Virus record (IMG/VR): IMGVR_UViG_3300025168_000245 | Location: 1 to 37,262 of that record | Length of the DNA stretch: 37,262 nucleotides | Source of the DNA: a virus | Strand: one strand, 5' to 3' | Shown: piece by piece, positions 8,424-18,252 of the stretch | Layout of the letters: each line of letters opens with the position of its first letter | Position numbering within the stretch: the first letter of the stretch is position 1 | Position numbers and translations under genes: made by a program | Notes under the pieces: generated by a model | What the model saw: only the letters and a program-made list of their open reading frames with translations | Told to the model about the DNA's origin: nothing | The model's database searches: none

Positions 8424-9409
8424 TGCCTATAGAGGATTACATAAAAGGATACGACAACGGAGGAGACGTAGAAAATACTTATTACTCGGGACAATACGGA
8501 CCTAGTTCCACAATAGGTTTTGAAGCACCTTGGGTCGATCAGTACAGACGCGGGTTCTTTGACAATCTAACGAATCTGGTTCGCAACCCCATGCCTACGC
8601 CTCAAAGAGGGGTGGCTTCTTTTGATCCTTTTGAACTCAAGGCACGAAGTTTATCAAGCGGTCTTGGTGGCTTTCAGCCTTATATGCAACAAGCCGGTGG
8701 CGCTTATGGACGAGGGATCGGGGCTCTGGGACAAGGCGTACAAGCAGGCTATGCAGGAGCACAAGGCTACGACCCCAGTATGGGAAGAGCTTTTTATAAC
8801 CCCTATGAAGAGGAAGTGGTACAAAGAAGCCTAGACGATGTTTACAAGAACTTTGCACAGACCGACATGGGCGCGAGAGCAAGCGAAGTGGGGGCAGGAG
8901 CCTATGGAGGGGGTCGAGGAAGACTCATGGCAAACGAACGCTACAACCAGTTGGGCAAAGGCATGGCAGGTACCGCAGGACAACTGCGATCACAGGGCTA
9001 TAACACGGCTCAGGCTCAGGCGCAAGGCGCTTTTGACTCACAACAACAAAGGATGCAGCAAGCGGGAGCACAAGGGATGCAAGGCGCACAAATGTACGGG
9101 AGCCTGGGACAAGGGATCGCGGGTCTGGGAGGCACAGGACAACAGCTTTTACGTAACCAAATGGCTACGCTAGGTGGACTGGGAGCACAAGGACGAGGAA
9201 TCCAAGACGCGATGTATGGATCACAGTTCGATGCCGCAAACAGTCTAGCAAAAGAGCCTTACCAAAGGATGCAGTTCCTAGGAAGCATGCTACAGAGCTT
9301 GCTACCAAAAGGACCGGGTACCGGTATCACTACAACTTATAACCAACAAAGTCCAACTGACGCAAACTTCTTAGACATATTAAAAGAGTTGTTTGGCGGA
9401 GGCGCATAG
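8423..9409 (+). CDS. Gly/Ala/Gln-rich putative internal virion protein (328 aa)
   Basis: The ATG overlaps the preceding stop (TAATG). The sequence is rich in Gly, Ala, Gln and Met, with FYNPYEEEVVQRSLDDVYKN, a segment GARASEVGAGAYGGGRGRLM, and many helix-like AQAQGAFDSQQQRMQQAGAQ stretches. This composition is typical of DNA-ejection and internal-core proteins of podoviruses. The order (two medium proteins, then 824 and 1826 aa) fits an ejection module. Function is inferred from composition and context; the stop overlaps the next GTG. Confidence 0.65.
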   Translation: MPIEDYIKGYDNGGDVENTYYSGQYGPSSTIGFEAPWVDQYRRGFFDNLTNLVRNPMPTPQRGVASFDPFELKARSLSSGLGGFQPYMQQAGGAYGRGIGALGQGVQAGYAGAQGYDPSMGRAFYNPYEEEVVQRSLDDVYKNFAQTDMGARASEVGAGAYGGGRGRLMANERYNQLGKGMAGTAGQLRSQGYNTAQAQAQGAFDSQQQRMQQAGAQGMQGAQMYGSLGQGIAGLGGTGQQLLRNQMATLGGLGAQGRGIQDAMYGSQFDAANSLAKEPYQRMQFLGSMLQSLLPKGPGTGITTTYNQQSPTDANFLDILKELFGGGA

Positions 9410-11883
9410 TGCCGGGCTGGGGTCAAAGACCTTTATTTAGGAACCCTACCAACATGACGCACGGTGGTTCTGTTGGCATGCCCAAAGGCATCGCTGGCTA
9501 TGAAACTGGTGGTATTGCCGATGGCTACCCAAACGAGGCAGCCAGGGCAAGGGGTATGGAAAGAGATGCCACGCAAAGCGCCTATGAAAACGCTATACAG
9601 AGTTCAGCGGCGTCTTTTGCGAAGAGTAGTCCAGGTGGTTTAACGAGAGGGGAGAACAAAGAACTTGACACTTTGGCTATGAACATTAGCTATGGACACA
9701 ACCGGGAGAAGCAAGAGGTGCTTCAAGACTTAATAGCCGCTATCGAACAACAAAGCGCCAACATGCCTCCCGAACAGGGGATCATGGACATGATTCGAGA
9801 AAAGCTGGGCGGCTCAACGGAAAAAGGTATGATGCACGGCGGCATTGTCGGCCTACAAGACGGCGGCATGGCACCAGAATTGTTTGAAGACGAAGGAATT
9901 GTAGACACCAGCTCTATGTTAAATGAAATGGCTGCTCAAGAAAGTGGCGATGGTATTATGTCAATGTCAGCTAGAGGAGCTCCTGAAGCTATGCCAGAGA
10001 GAGGCGTTCCGAACGAACGTGGAATTATTGAACTGGCTATGGAGCCAGAACTGGCGGAAGAAGTGGAAGACGATAATCCTATACTTGCTTTCGCTAAACA
10101 AGAAGCACAAAGCCGACTTGACGAAGAGTTCAACATTCTTAAAAGCACAGCTCAAGCGGAAGCCGCTAGTGGCAACCCGCCTTCTGCTGTTATTAAAAGC
10201 AGCATGGATGACCTAGCTCGTTCAGCGAGGCGTATTGAAACCGAGACTGTAGAAAAATATCCCGAAGTTCCAATGAACGCTAATCTAATTAGTAGTGATG
10301 ATCTTGTGTCTTATAGAGAAGAACTGGTCACTATTTTTGAAACCCCTGAAGTGGGACAAGAAGAACCACTAATGGACATGTCTATTCTTACGGCAAAGAG
10401 AGGCGGACTGATTCCAGGGTATCAAGACGGTGGAGAAGTCCCAGAGGAATGGTCTTGGATTGATGAAGACATAAGACAGAGCGGCGTGTCTTTAAAAGAA
10501 GCTGAATCTATTATGATTAAAAAATACGGCCCTGAAGTAGCCAAGATGAGAAAAATGTATGCAACGGAAACAGATCCAGAAACACTTACCAAAAGAAGAA
10601 TGGAAGAAAGGCTACTGCCTGCCGACGAGCTTATAAAAAGAAGGACAGATCAGAGCCAAGACACTCGAATTGCTGATCTTGTCGAGGCCATGAAAACCGG
10701 AAATTTTATGGGCTCTACTGAACCCAAGAAAATTCCTCTCCCTGGAGGAACAGGGGCAGCAACCATGCCTATGGGAGCGGACACTATACGATCCAATATG
10801 GACCTTTTAAGACAATACGGTAAATCTTTTAATGAAGAAGGTAACCTCAGGCCCATGGTTGAAACATCTACTACAAGCGCTAAAACAACGTACCCAGAGA
10901 ATCTTACTTGGGATTACATTTTGGACCAAGGACAAGGGGCCGGGGACCAAGGTCTTCCTTTCCAAGGAAACGGGCAAGACATAGCCGCCATACTGAAAGC
11001 TACGAAAGAAGCCGGGTATAGTGAGGAAACGGCTCTTGAGCTCATTAAAATGATGCAACAAGGAGACCCGTTAGCCGCTGTAAAAGCACAGGCGGAAACA
11101 CTAAAGGGCACCTACGAAAAAGGCACGGAAGACATAGTGTCCATTTTAGATAAAAGCATCGGACAATACGAAAAAGACGCCAAGAAACAAGACAAAGACA
11201 TGCGAAATATTTTTGACGACATTGAGCGAAGGATTCCAGAACAAGCTAAGTACGCAGCTTTAACTTCTGCCGCTTCTTCAGCGGGGGGTAAGGGCACACA
11301 ATACTGGACCCGGAAATTTAATCGTAAATCCTTTGAAGAAAACCTTTACCAGACCAACAATAAAAACAAAATAGCGTTTGAAAACTTAAGAAAACAAGAG
11401 ACCGAAGCCCGACGTAACCAAGATGTTAAAGCATTGTACGACATAAAACTTAAGCAAATGGACATTCTTTCTGGTATTGATGAGACCATGTTAAAAAGCG
11501 ATGAAGCTGTCGCTCGATTAGAAATTGAAAACCAACTAAAAGTGGATCTTGAAAAACTTAAAGCTGAGTTGGGTACAGCGGACCCGAGCTCTAGTACACC
11601 AGCCGCTATTTGGGCGGACCTTATAAAAAGCGGGGGGAAAGACCTCTCGTCCAGAGAAGACGCAATCAAGTCTATGATGCTAGGGGGAGACCCTAATGCT
11701 CAATATATAATTGACAAAGGCGTTCTCGGCAAAGGCTTACAAGGAACAAAAACCATTAAAGGAAAAGAAAGAACTTTCATTGAGCTCTATAGAAGTTTAA
11801 TAGAAACAACGTTTATAAATAACAAAAACGAAAAAGTGAAACATACGAGTAGGACTATAGTAGAAGCATGGCTCGGGGTGTAA
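9409..11883 (+). CDS. Large putative internal virion/tail protein (824 aa)
   Basis: GTG start overlaps the previous TAG. The N-terminal part has several short Gly units, MTHGGSVGMPKGIAGYETGG, MHGGIVGLQDGG and RGGLIPGYQDGGEVPEEW, separated by acidic helical regions. This recurring GGxxGLxxGG type of motif is familiar from marine phage structural proteins. Residues about 480-760 are charged and probably helical (LDKSIGQYEKDAKKQDKDM, LEIENQLKVDLEKLKAELG). No catalytic motif seen. It probably functions with the downstream 1826-aa protein in the virion interior. Confidence 0.65.
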   Translation: MPGWGQRPLFRNPTNMTHGGSVGMPKGIAGYETGGIADGYPNEAARARGMERDATQSAYENAIQSSAASFAKSSPGGLTRGENKELDTLAMNISYGHNREKQEVLQDLIAAIEQQSANMPPEQGIMDMIREKLGGSTEKGMMHGGIVGLQDGGMAPELFEDEGIVDTSSMLNEMAAQESGDGIMSMSARGAPEAMPERGVPNERGIIELAMEPELAEEVEDDNPILAFAKQEAQSRLDEEFNILKSTAQAEAASGNPPSAVIKSSMDDLARSARRIETETVEKYPEVPMNANLISSDDLVSYREELVTIFETPEVGQEEPLMDMSILTAKRGGLIPGYQDGGEVPEEWSWIDEDIRQSGVSLKEAESIMIKKYGPEVAKMRKMYATETDPETLTKRRMEERLLPADELIKRRTDQSQDTRIADLVEAMKTGNFMGSTEPKKIPLPGGTGAATMPMGADTIRSNMDLLRQYGKSFNEEGNLRPMVETSTTSAKTTYPENLTWDYILDQGQGAGDQGLPFQGNGQDIAAILKATKEAGYSEETALELIKMMQQGDPLAAVKAQAETLKGTYEKGTEDIVSILDKSIGQYEKDAKKQDKDMRNIFDDIERRIPEQAKYAALTSAASSAGGKGTQYWTRKFNRKSFEENLYQTNNKNKIAFENLRKQETEARRNQDVKALYDIKLKQMDILSGIDETMLKSDEAVARLEIENQLKVDLEKLKAELGTADPSSSTPAAIWADLIKSGGKDLSSREDAIKSMMLGGDPNAQYIIDKGVLGKGLQGTKTIKGKERTFIELYRSLIETTFINNKNEKVKHTSRTIVEAWLGV

Positions 11884-11884
11884 C

Positions 11885-14800
11885 GTGTCTTACGACCCTT
11901 TTGCCGCACTAGAAGAACAAGAGTCTGCCTATGACCCTTTTGCCCCACTAGAAGAAGAACAAGAATATGATCCTTTTGCCCCACTAGAAGAAGAACAAGA
12001 ATATGATCCTTTTTCTTCTTTAGAAGAAACAACTGGTCCCGTCTCCGGCGACCCAAGAGACGAGGGCTTTTTTCCTATATTAAGTAGAACCATTGACGAA
12101 CTGCAAGCGAGCAGTTGGGCAGGGGTCCGTGTGCTCGGAGAAGCCTTTGATTCAGAAGCCTTGATTGATGTGGGAAACCGTGGCGTTGAGGTTAATGACA
12201 GACAGATTGCTAAACGCGGTCGTCCTTTAATTGCTGAAGAGGTGGAAGACCTGGGTGATGCCATGACCTTTATCAAACAAGGTATCGCACAAATCCTTCC
12301 ATCAGTTGCCGTTTCTATGCCAACAGCGATCGGTGGTGGTAAAGCAGGGGCCGCTTTGGGGTCCTTTGCAGGACCAGTAGGAACCGCCGTTGGTGCACTT
12401 GTTGGTGCTGGTGTTGGTGCTTTTCTTCCCTCTTTTGTAATGAGTACCGGTGAAATAGACCGTGAGATGAAGGCGCGTGCTGGCGACGATTACGAAGATC
12501 CCGGTGCCGCGATGACTGGCGGAGCCGTGGTCGCCGCACTTGACGTTGCCTCCATCGCCTTTGGACTTAAACCGTTAATGCCGGTCCTTTTAAAGAAGGC
12601 TTCCATCAAACAAGTCACTCAAAAACTAATAGAAGAAGGTGTGGAGAAAGGCGTGGCTAAAGCCGCTGTCGCTCAGGCTCTTAAAGCCTCCTTAATGGAA
12701 GGCGCAACGGAAGCCAGTCAAGAATTTGTTGAAGACTTTACGGCTGAAATGTCCACAGAGATCGCCAGCGAAGAAGGGCAACTGCAAAGTGCCTTGCTCA
12801 ACGCTTTTCTCTTAGGGTCTCTTGGTGGAGGCACTCTTGGTGGTGTGTCCGGGGCCATTAGCCAGTTTGGTGTCAACCAGCGAAAGAAAAGTGAGCGAGA
12901 AGTAGCGGAGCAGATGCAGGTCATTGAAGACGAGGTAAAAGATCAGGTCAATATTGCAGGGGAGACCTGGCAAGACATGGACAGGGATACGCTTGTAGAA
13001 GAAGCTATAAACAGAGGCCTTGTGCCAGGCCAAAAAGGTTTTAGAAAAAACTCTTCCAAGGAAAAAATTATAGAAAAGTTAACCGAATACGAAGTGTTTA
13101 ATCGACGAGCAGAAATGCAATACAACTATTTCCTAGAAAACTTTGGTGCTTTAACGGCTCAAGAGCAGACCGCCAGAAAAGACCGAAGAGAAGAGCTTAC
13201 CGCTTTAGCAAAAGAAGAAAACGGAATCAAGGACTTGATGAAACTTGCTGATGAAAAGGTGCAGGTAACAGAAGAAGGCATGCCCAACATTAAACTAATT
13301 CCCACCCTCAACAGAAAAATGTCCACCAACGAACTGGTAAACAAGATATTAGACGTAGAGCTTTTAGAGCAGAGAGCCCTCACTGGAGGCGCTTCCATTC
13401 TGTATGCTGCGGGGCAAACCTACGCGTTTAAAGCAAAACTAGCGTTGTTGCAAGAGGCAAAGGTAAAAGACCTACGGGCTCAGATGAAGGTTCGAGGAAT
13501 AACAGCGAAGAAAGGAGGCACTAAAAAAGAATTTGCCGAACAAATTATGAACCACGATGCTTTTCTTGTTTTGCACAAAGAAAGAAAGATGCGTCTTTTG
13601 ACGGGCGAAGGCTACAGCAAGTTCAACCAAATGAGGATAAGAAGAAGAGGCGGTCCCGCTGAAGACATTAATTTTTATACCGTTACTGAAAGAGGTTGGA
13701 AAGACTCTCAGCCTGAACAAGAAGGTTTGACAAAGGATCAGAAAAACGAAATGCTTGACCGTGAGTGGGAGGCCTTTGTGCAAAAAAGCCTGAGCCAAGA
13801 AGGAGACGCTGTTGGGGTTCGTTACACAGAAGATGGAGTCAATATGCGTTTTCTGGACGAGACCACCAACATTAGACAAGACGAAAACAAGCCAAACATG
13901 CAGTACGAAATAAGAGATGTTGAAATAGATGAGTCAGGAGAACCCTTCAACATTGCTTCTGGAACGGGTTTGTTCAATAACTATGAAAACTCCGTGACAA
14001 ACGATAGTGTGGTGACCAATGTCAGTGAGATACGGTTTGAGCAAAGCCCAGATATTATTAGGTCTTCTGATTTTTTTGCCGGAATGTTAGGTACCCTTAA
14101 ACACTACTTTGCTCCAAGCGGGCCACTGGGATGGGAAGCGTTTATGCTTTCTCGAAACAGGATAGGGCGGATTCGAGCTATGAATAAGATGGCAGATCAA
14201 ATGGGCACACAAGTTAAAATGGCGATCAGTGCTGCGGTGTTGAACGGAGAGTACCTCACTGAGCAACAAGCGGAAGCGGCGCTTCTTTCTGCACTTAGGC
14301 GTTCTGTTAAACGGTTTGCAAGAACCAAGGACGAAGTTAAAGCCCTTAAAAAAGAAGAGGTGTCCCTTCTAGCTGACATTAAAAAACAAAGGTCATTAGT
14401 AAAAAACATCACCCTTTTCCGAGAAGGGGGACTTAAGTTTGAAGACGCTTCTCCTCTTGTTCAGGAAGACTTAAAAAACTACAACAGTAAACGCAAGCTG
14501 GAGCAGTTGAACTTAGAGCTGGCAATAATGAAAGGCGACCTAGAAGAAGTGGGGCTAATGCTTAACCCAGACGCTCGACTAAAACCCACACAAGCTGCTT
14601 ATACACTAGAGCCTAGTCTGAGAGATTCCTTTATTGAGCTTCGAGGCTTTGTGGATATGATGAGTAAACGGCTTCTTAGAGAGCTTCCCGGAGAATTGTT
14701 GACTAATAAGAAGGGTGGAAAAGAACTAGGTGAGGTTATAGAGGAAAACATTGGGTCTTACATGACGCGCTCATATAGAATCTTTGAGCCGGGCAGCAAC

Positions 14801-17365
14801 TACGACCCTCTTAGTTGGTGGAACAGGACAATGCCTACAAAGTCCGCTGAGATTATGAGAGGAAAAGTTGAGGGTGTAAAAAAACTTCTTGAGTCTAGGG
14901 TGGATAAAAACGGAGAACGGCTTTATACCGACGCTCAGATTAGGCAAGAGATCAGGCTCCTGGCACAAGGGACACAGGCTTCTTTGGCTACCACGGATTT
15001 AGGCGGTATATTAAACCAAACAATAGTGGAGCAAAACCAAGAAGAGGTTGCTATAGATGATGTTGCTAGAAAAATATTAAAAAGAAGAACCCGTATACCA
15101 AAAGAAATTCGTGCTTTGATGGGAGAGGTTACAAGCCCAGGAGAAGCGGCAGCGGTAACAACAGCTCGTTTGTCTTCGCTTTTAGAGAACAACCGTTTCT
15201 GGCAAAATCTGGCTGTGTTAAACGAGCAGCCGGGGCAAAGATTGTTTTCTCCCGTGCCTGTGTCGAAAGGCTCTGTTGAGGGGAAAAACCTTACTTGGTT
15301 TGCTAGAGGTCAGGGGCTATCACATAAAGTTGTTTCTACTGGGAACAATCCTTTCGAGGGAATGTATACAACTAAAGCTGTCGCAGAGGTTCTAGGGGTG
15401 CAGACAAATGAAAATACTGCTCTTAGCAATAACGCCATCTGGAGAAACTTTTTGATTAAGCCAAAATCGTATATCCAGTTAGGTAAAATTGTCTTGAGTC
15501 CACCGGCGCAGATCAGAAACTTTTTAAGTGCGGCATTGTTTGTAGTGGGCAACGGACATTTTACAGGGTACAGGCATCTTTCCGAAGCCATAAAGGTTGT
15601 TGGAAACGAGTTGTTTGAAGGAGGGGTTGACGCACAAGGACGTCCTATTACTGCACGACAAAGGGCACAAGAAACATACAGAGAACTGTTGGCCCTAGGT
15701 GTGTTAAACACAAGTGTTAGTTTGGGAGATGTTCTCAGTGTTTGGAGAATGGCTGGTTCTGGAATGTTTGAAGGACCAGGAGATTTTGCTGCCGTTACCG
15801 GAAACCCTTTCAAGAAGTTCTATAAAGGAGCAGAACGAGCCTACACCGCCGCGGATGATTTTTGGAAAGTAGTGGCCTATGGCTCGGAACTCAAGGCCAT
15901 TGAAGAACAGTTTAAAACAGAAGCGGACTACAACCAACTGCTCGCGCATGCTAAAGACCTTGGGATGTCCTATACGATTGATCGTCAAGACTTTAAAACC
16001 GCTCGAAGAGAACTCGCCGCTTTCAAGGTTAGACAAACTGTTCCTAACTACGACTACGTAGGAAAGTTCGCAGAAGTAGTAAGAACAGGTCCCCTTGCTT
16101 GGTTGGGTAATTTCATTGCTTTCCCGACAGAGATTGTGCGAACCAGTGCAAACATTATGGAAATTGGTTTTAGGGAGCTTGGTTCTAGCAACACAGCGGT
16201 GCAGAGAAGAGGGTTTGCTAGATTGTCTGGCTACGGCGCAGCCTCTTTTGGAATTGCATCTGCGGTCCAGGCTATCGGCCAAGCGCTTCATGATATAGAT
16301 GACGAAGACATTGAAGCAGGGAGACATTTCTTACCGCCTTTTTCAAAAAACAATTTAATTATTCCTATCGAGAAAAAAACCCAGGAAGAAGGCGGAGGGT
16401 TTGATTACATTGATGGCAGTTACATCATGGTCTATGACGACTTAGCTAGAATGGTCCCTACAATTCTACAAACCGTCGGGGAAGCAAAAGAACAGGGGCG
16501 TTCGTCCGCTGACAGCATCGCCTTAGCCATGGGCAAAACAATCGGGACCTTTTTTGAGCCTTTTATGGAGCCTTCCATTTACACGCAAGCCGTTTTAGAC
16601 GTTGCTCAGAACAGAAACAGTAGTACAGGCAGACCTATTTGGAATGAGGCTGAAGGAAGAGGCCTTCCTTTAGACGGCGCAGGCGCAAGAAGTGTGGCGC
16701 TTGCAAATTATTTTTGGGACAAGTCCGCACCAGGGATAATAGCAGCGGGGGAAAAAGTCTACCGTGGTTCTCAAGAAGGCGAGGGAGCCTATGGTCGTTT
16801 TGGTTCTAAGCAAGAACTAGGAGACGCTTGGCTGTCTTTTGTAGGAATTAAGGTTAATAGGCTCAACCCTACTTCGAGTTTAAGTTTTTCTTTAAGTGAT
16901 CTTCTTAATGAGTCCAGAGACGCTGAAAAAATATTTTCAAGAAAAGTGTATAACAGGGGGAAAATTTCTCCTCAAGAACTGGTTGACGCCTATACCGCTA
17001 TGCAGAAATCTAATTACTTTATTAACGAGTCCCTCTTGAGCACATTCAAGGCCGCGGAAAGGCTAAACATTAACGAAGACATTCTTAATAAAGCATTGAA
17101 AGAGCGTTTGAGTAGTAAGCAAAGAAGGATGATTAGGAACGAAGAAAACTTGGCTCTTAAGCCTAGAAAAAGTTTAAGAGGCGATCAGAAAGATTTCGAT
17201 GAGAATACAGAAAAAATAGAGGCCGCTGAAGGATTGCCTTCAGGGAGAGTCTTTCCTTTAGATGATCTCGTGGAGGTGTATAATTATTTTAAAGACCTTC
17301 CTCTTGCTTCGCCTTATCAGGGTTCGGTTGTTCGAGAGGAGGAGTTTCGTTCTTCAGAAGAATAA
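11885..17365 (+). CDS. Giant internal virion/DNA-ejection-type protein (1826 aa)
   Basis: GTG start one base after the previous stop. Residues 1-48 hold four YDPF[AS]xLEE repeats. Residues about 147-190 are a Gly/Ala hydrophobic stretch (AGAALGSFAGPVGTAVGALV) that could insert in a membrane. Two SAP-like segments follow, about 366-401 (DTLVEEAINRGLVPG) and 527-555 (VKDLRAQMKVRGITAKKGG); SAP motifs bind nucleic acid in other proteins. The central region is coiled and charged; the C-terminal half has FLIKPKSYIQLGKIVLSPPA and GGGFDYIDGSYIMVYDDLAR, resembling large internal proteins of marine podoviruses. Size, end-of-late-operon position and lack of enzyme motifs fit ejection or core protein. 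Its last 77 bp overlap the convergent exonuclease gene. Confidence 0.7.
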   Translation: MSYDPFAALEEQESAYDPFAPLEEEQEYDPFAPLEEEQEYDPFSSLEETTGPVSGDPRDEGFFPILSRTIDELQASSWAGVRVLGEAFDSEALIDVGNRGVEVNDRQIAKRGRPLIAEEVEDLGDAMTFIKQGIAQILPSVAVSMPTAIGGGKAGAALGSFAGPVGTAVGALVGAGVGAFLPSFVMSTGEIDREMKARAGDDYEDPGAAMTGGAVVAALDVASIAFGLKPLMPVLLKKASIKQVTQKLIEEGVEKGVAKAAVAQALKASLMEGATEASQEFVEDFTAEMSTEIASEEGQLQSALLNAFLLGSLGGGTLGGVSGAISQFGVNQRKKSEREVAEQMQVIEDEVKDQVNIAGETWQDMDRDTLVEEAINRGLVPGQKGFRKNSSKEKIIEKLTEYEVFNRRAEMQYNYFLENFGALTAQEQTARKDRREELTALAKEENGIKDLMKLADEKVQVTEEGMPNIKLIPTLNRKMSTNELVNKILDVELLEQRALTGGASILYAAGQTYAFKAKLALLQEAKVKDLRAQMKVRGITAKKGGTKKEFAEQIMNHDAFLVLHKERKMRLLTGEGYSKFNQMRIRRRGGPAEDINFYTVTERGWKDSQPEQEGLTKDQKNEMLDREWEAFVQKSLSQEGDAVGVRYTEDGVNMRFLDETTNIRQDENKPNMQYEIRDVEIDESGEPFNIASGTGLFNNYENSVTNDSVVTNVSEIRFEQSPDIIRSSDFFAGMLGTLKHYFAPSGPLGWEAFMLSRNRIGRIRAMNKMADQMGTQVKMAISAAVLNGEYLTEQQAEAALLSALRRSVKRFARTKDEVKALKKEEVSLLADIKKQRSLVKNITLFREGGLKFEDASPLVQEDLKNYNSKRKLEQLNLELAIMKGDLEEVGLMLNPDARLKPTQAAYTLEPSLRDSFIELRGFVDMMSKRLLRELPGELLTNKKGGKELGEVIEENIGSYMTRSYRIFEPGSNYDPLSWWNRTMPTKSAEIMRGKVEGVKKLLESRVDKNGERLYTDAQIRQEIRLLAQGTQASLATTDLGGILNQTIVEQNQEEVAIDDVARKILKRRTRIPKEIRALMGEVTSPGEAAAVTTARLSSLLENNRFWQNLAVLNEQPGQRLFSPVPVSKGSVEGKNLTWFARGQGLSHKVVSTGNNPFEGMYTTKAVAEVLGVQTNENTALSNNAIWRNFLIKPKSYIQLGKIVLSPPAQIRNFLSAALFVVGNGHFTGYRHLSEAIKVVGNELFEGGVDAQGRPITARQRAQETYRELLALGVLNTSVSLGDVLSVWRMAGSGMFEGPGDFAAVTGNPFKKFYKGAERAYTAADDFWKVVAYGSELKAIEEQFKTEADYNQLLAHAKDLGMSYTIDRQDFKTARRELAAFKVRQTVPNYDYVGKFAEVVRTGPLAWLGNFIAFPTEIVRTSANIMEIGFRELGSSNTAVQRRGFARLSGYGAASFGIASAVQAIGQALHDIDDEDIEAGRHFLPPFSKNNLIIPIEKKTQEEGGGFDYIDGSYIMVYDDLARMVPTILQTVGEAKEQGRSSADSIALAMGKTIGTFFEPFMEPSIYTQAVLDVAQNRNSSTGRPIWNEAEGRGLPLDGAGARSVALANYFWDKSAPGIIAAGEKVYRGSQEGEGAYGRFGSKQELGDAWLSFVGIKVNRLNPTSSLSFSLSDLLNESRDAEKIFSRKVYNRGKISPQELVDAYTAMQKSNYFINESLLSTFKAAERLNINEDILNKALKERLSSKQRRMIRNEENLALKPRKSLRGDQKDFDENTEKIEAAEGLPSGRVFPLDDLVEVYNYFKDLPLASPYQGSVVREEEFRSSEE
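11930..12001 (+). repeat. Two tandem 36-bp in-frame copies
   Basis: The 36-bp unit begins TATGACCCTTTTGCCCCAC and ends GAAGAACAAGAA. It occurs twice back to back (11930-11965, 11966-12001) with a C/T difference, flanked by partial copies at 11891 and 12002. It encodes the YDPFAPLEEEQE repeats at the start of the 1826-aa protein. Confidence 0.9.
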
Positions 17366-18041
17366 ACTTTTCTACTCGAGTGTTCCAAGCGTCAGCCGCT
17401 CGTTCAAATTCGCGTCCTTCTAGGACAAACTCTTGATAAAAGCAGTCCACTGAGCACATCATAATAACGCCCTTTCTTATCTCGGTGCCATACACTTCGT
17501 TGTGCGCTAGAGCGTAGGCCGCCAGTTGTTGAAAGTAGTCCCACACATAGCTTCTACGCCGCTTCGGTGTGTTGGTTTGTTTAAAGTCCATGATGGCTTC
17601 TTCACCTAAGTGCTTGCCAATCACATCAGCGGTGCCGGCATACCTTCCAGGGTAGTAGAGAGGAACCTCGCAGCCATATACTTGGTCAATGGAGGGAAAC
17701 CCTTGGTCCATGATCGTACAAGCCATCTTGTAGGCTCTCTTTTGGTCGGCTGTTTCTGGGTAGTAATCCCAAATGCTTCCCTCTACAAGCTGTCGTTCCA
17801 ACAGTTCGTGCATTTCAGTGCCCCGAGCCGCCGCTTCGTTACGAATACGCTCTGCTTCTTCCTCGCCAACACGCTCAATCCATTTCTGTAGGCTGTCGTT
17901 TTCTTGTTTTGTTTTGGAAAGAATGGTTGTTACTGAAGCAAGTCTTTCTTCTCCAGCAATGTAAACCCGTCCTGTCTCAGTTGTTTCTTGAGACAAGTCC
18001 GGGTACTCATAGGGTGAGCTAAAAAGAATTTCGTCCTTCAT
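17289..18041 (-). CDS. PD-(D/E)XK exonuclease, MGME1/RecB-like
   Basis: 250 aa from the ATG at 18041, chosen because it overlaps the upstream stop (ATGA, 18038-18041); a GTG at 18062 would lie inside that gene. The nuclease core shows H78 in GTEMHELLE, D139 in GTADVIG, D152-F-K154 in MDFKQT and the RecB-family QxxxY-type motif in YFQQLAAYALA (169-179). These match PD-(D/E)XK exonucleases annotated in phages as MGME1-like or Cas4-like, which trim DNA ends or flaps in replication and recombination. It is the last gene of the replication operon, and its final 77 bp are antisense to the end of the giant virion gene. Confidence 0.85.
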   Translation of the reverse strand: MKDEILFSSPYEYPDLSQETTETGRVYIAGEERLASVTTILSKTKQENDSLQKWIERVGEEEAERIRNEAAARGTEMHELLERQLVEGSIWDYYPETADQKRAYKMACTIMDQGFPSIDQVYGCEVPLYYPGRYAGTADVIGKHLGEEAIMDFKQTNTPKRRRSYVWDYFQQLAAYALAHNEVYGTEIRKGVIMMCSVDCFYQEFVLEGREFERAADAWNTRVEKFILLKNETPPLEQPNPDKAKQEEGL

Positions 18042-18184
18042 TTTTCTTTTACTTCTTCCCACAGCTTCTTAACCGCAAAGGCAAACACATAACTCTTAGG
18101 TCTTTCTGTTTTCTTTGCAATTTTTTCCGCCAGTTCTACGATGTCGGTGCGTATCGCTACGCTTTTCCATTTAGTGATGTCCAT
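18038..18184 (-). CDS. Tiny ribbon-helix-helix-like DNA-binding protein (48 aa)
   Basis: Preceded by a perfect AAGGAG site. The product starts MDITKWKSVAIRTDIVELAE and has the outline of a minimal ribbon-helix-helix fold: a strand (KSVAIRTDI), helix A (VELAEKIAKKTE), a turn with RPKS, and helix B (SYVFAFAVKKLWEEVKE). Such proteins dimerise and bind operator DNA. It sits between polymerase and exonuclease genes, 68 bp after the polymerase stop, and is coupled to the exonuclease by a 4-bp overlap. It may regulate phage promoters, for example the palindrome at 24780-24804, but nothing in the sequence proves that. Confidence 0.7.
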   Translation of the reverse strand: MDITKWKSVAIRTDIVELAEKIAKKTERPKSYVFAFAVKKLWEEVKEK

Positions 18185-18252
18185 ACTTTACTCCTTGTAT
18201 AATAAAAGCTGTTAGATTATATAAAAATATAAGACCAATAGCAACATTTGCT

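Noticed and set aside
15704-16327. 207-codon minus-strand frame within the giant virion gene
   Set aside because: No ribosome site or recognisable domain; the plus-strand gene is continuous and better supported.
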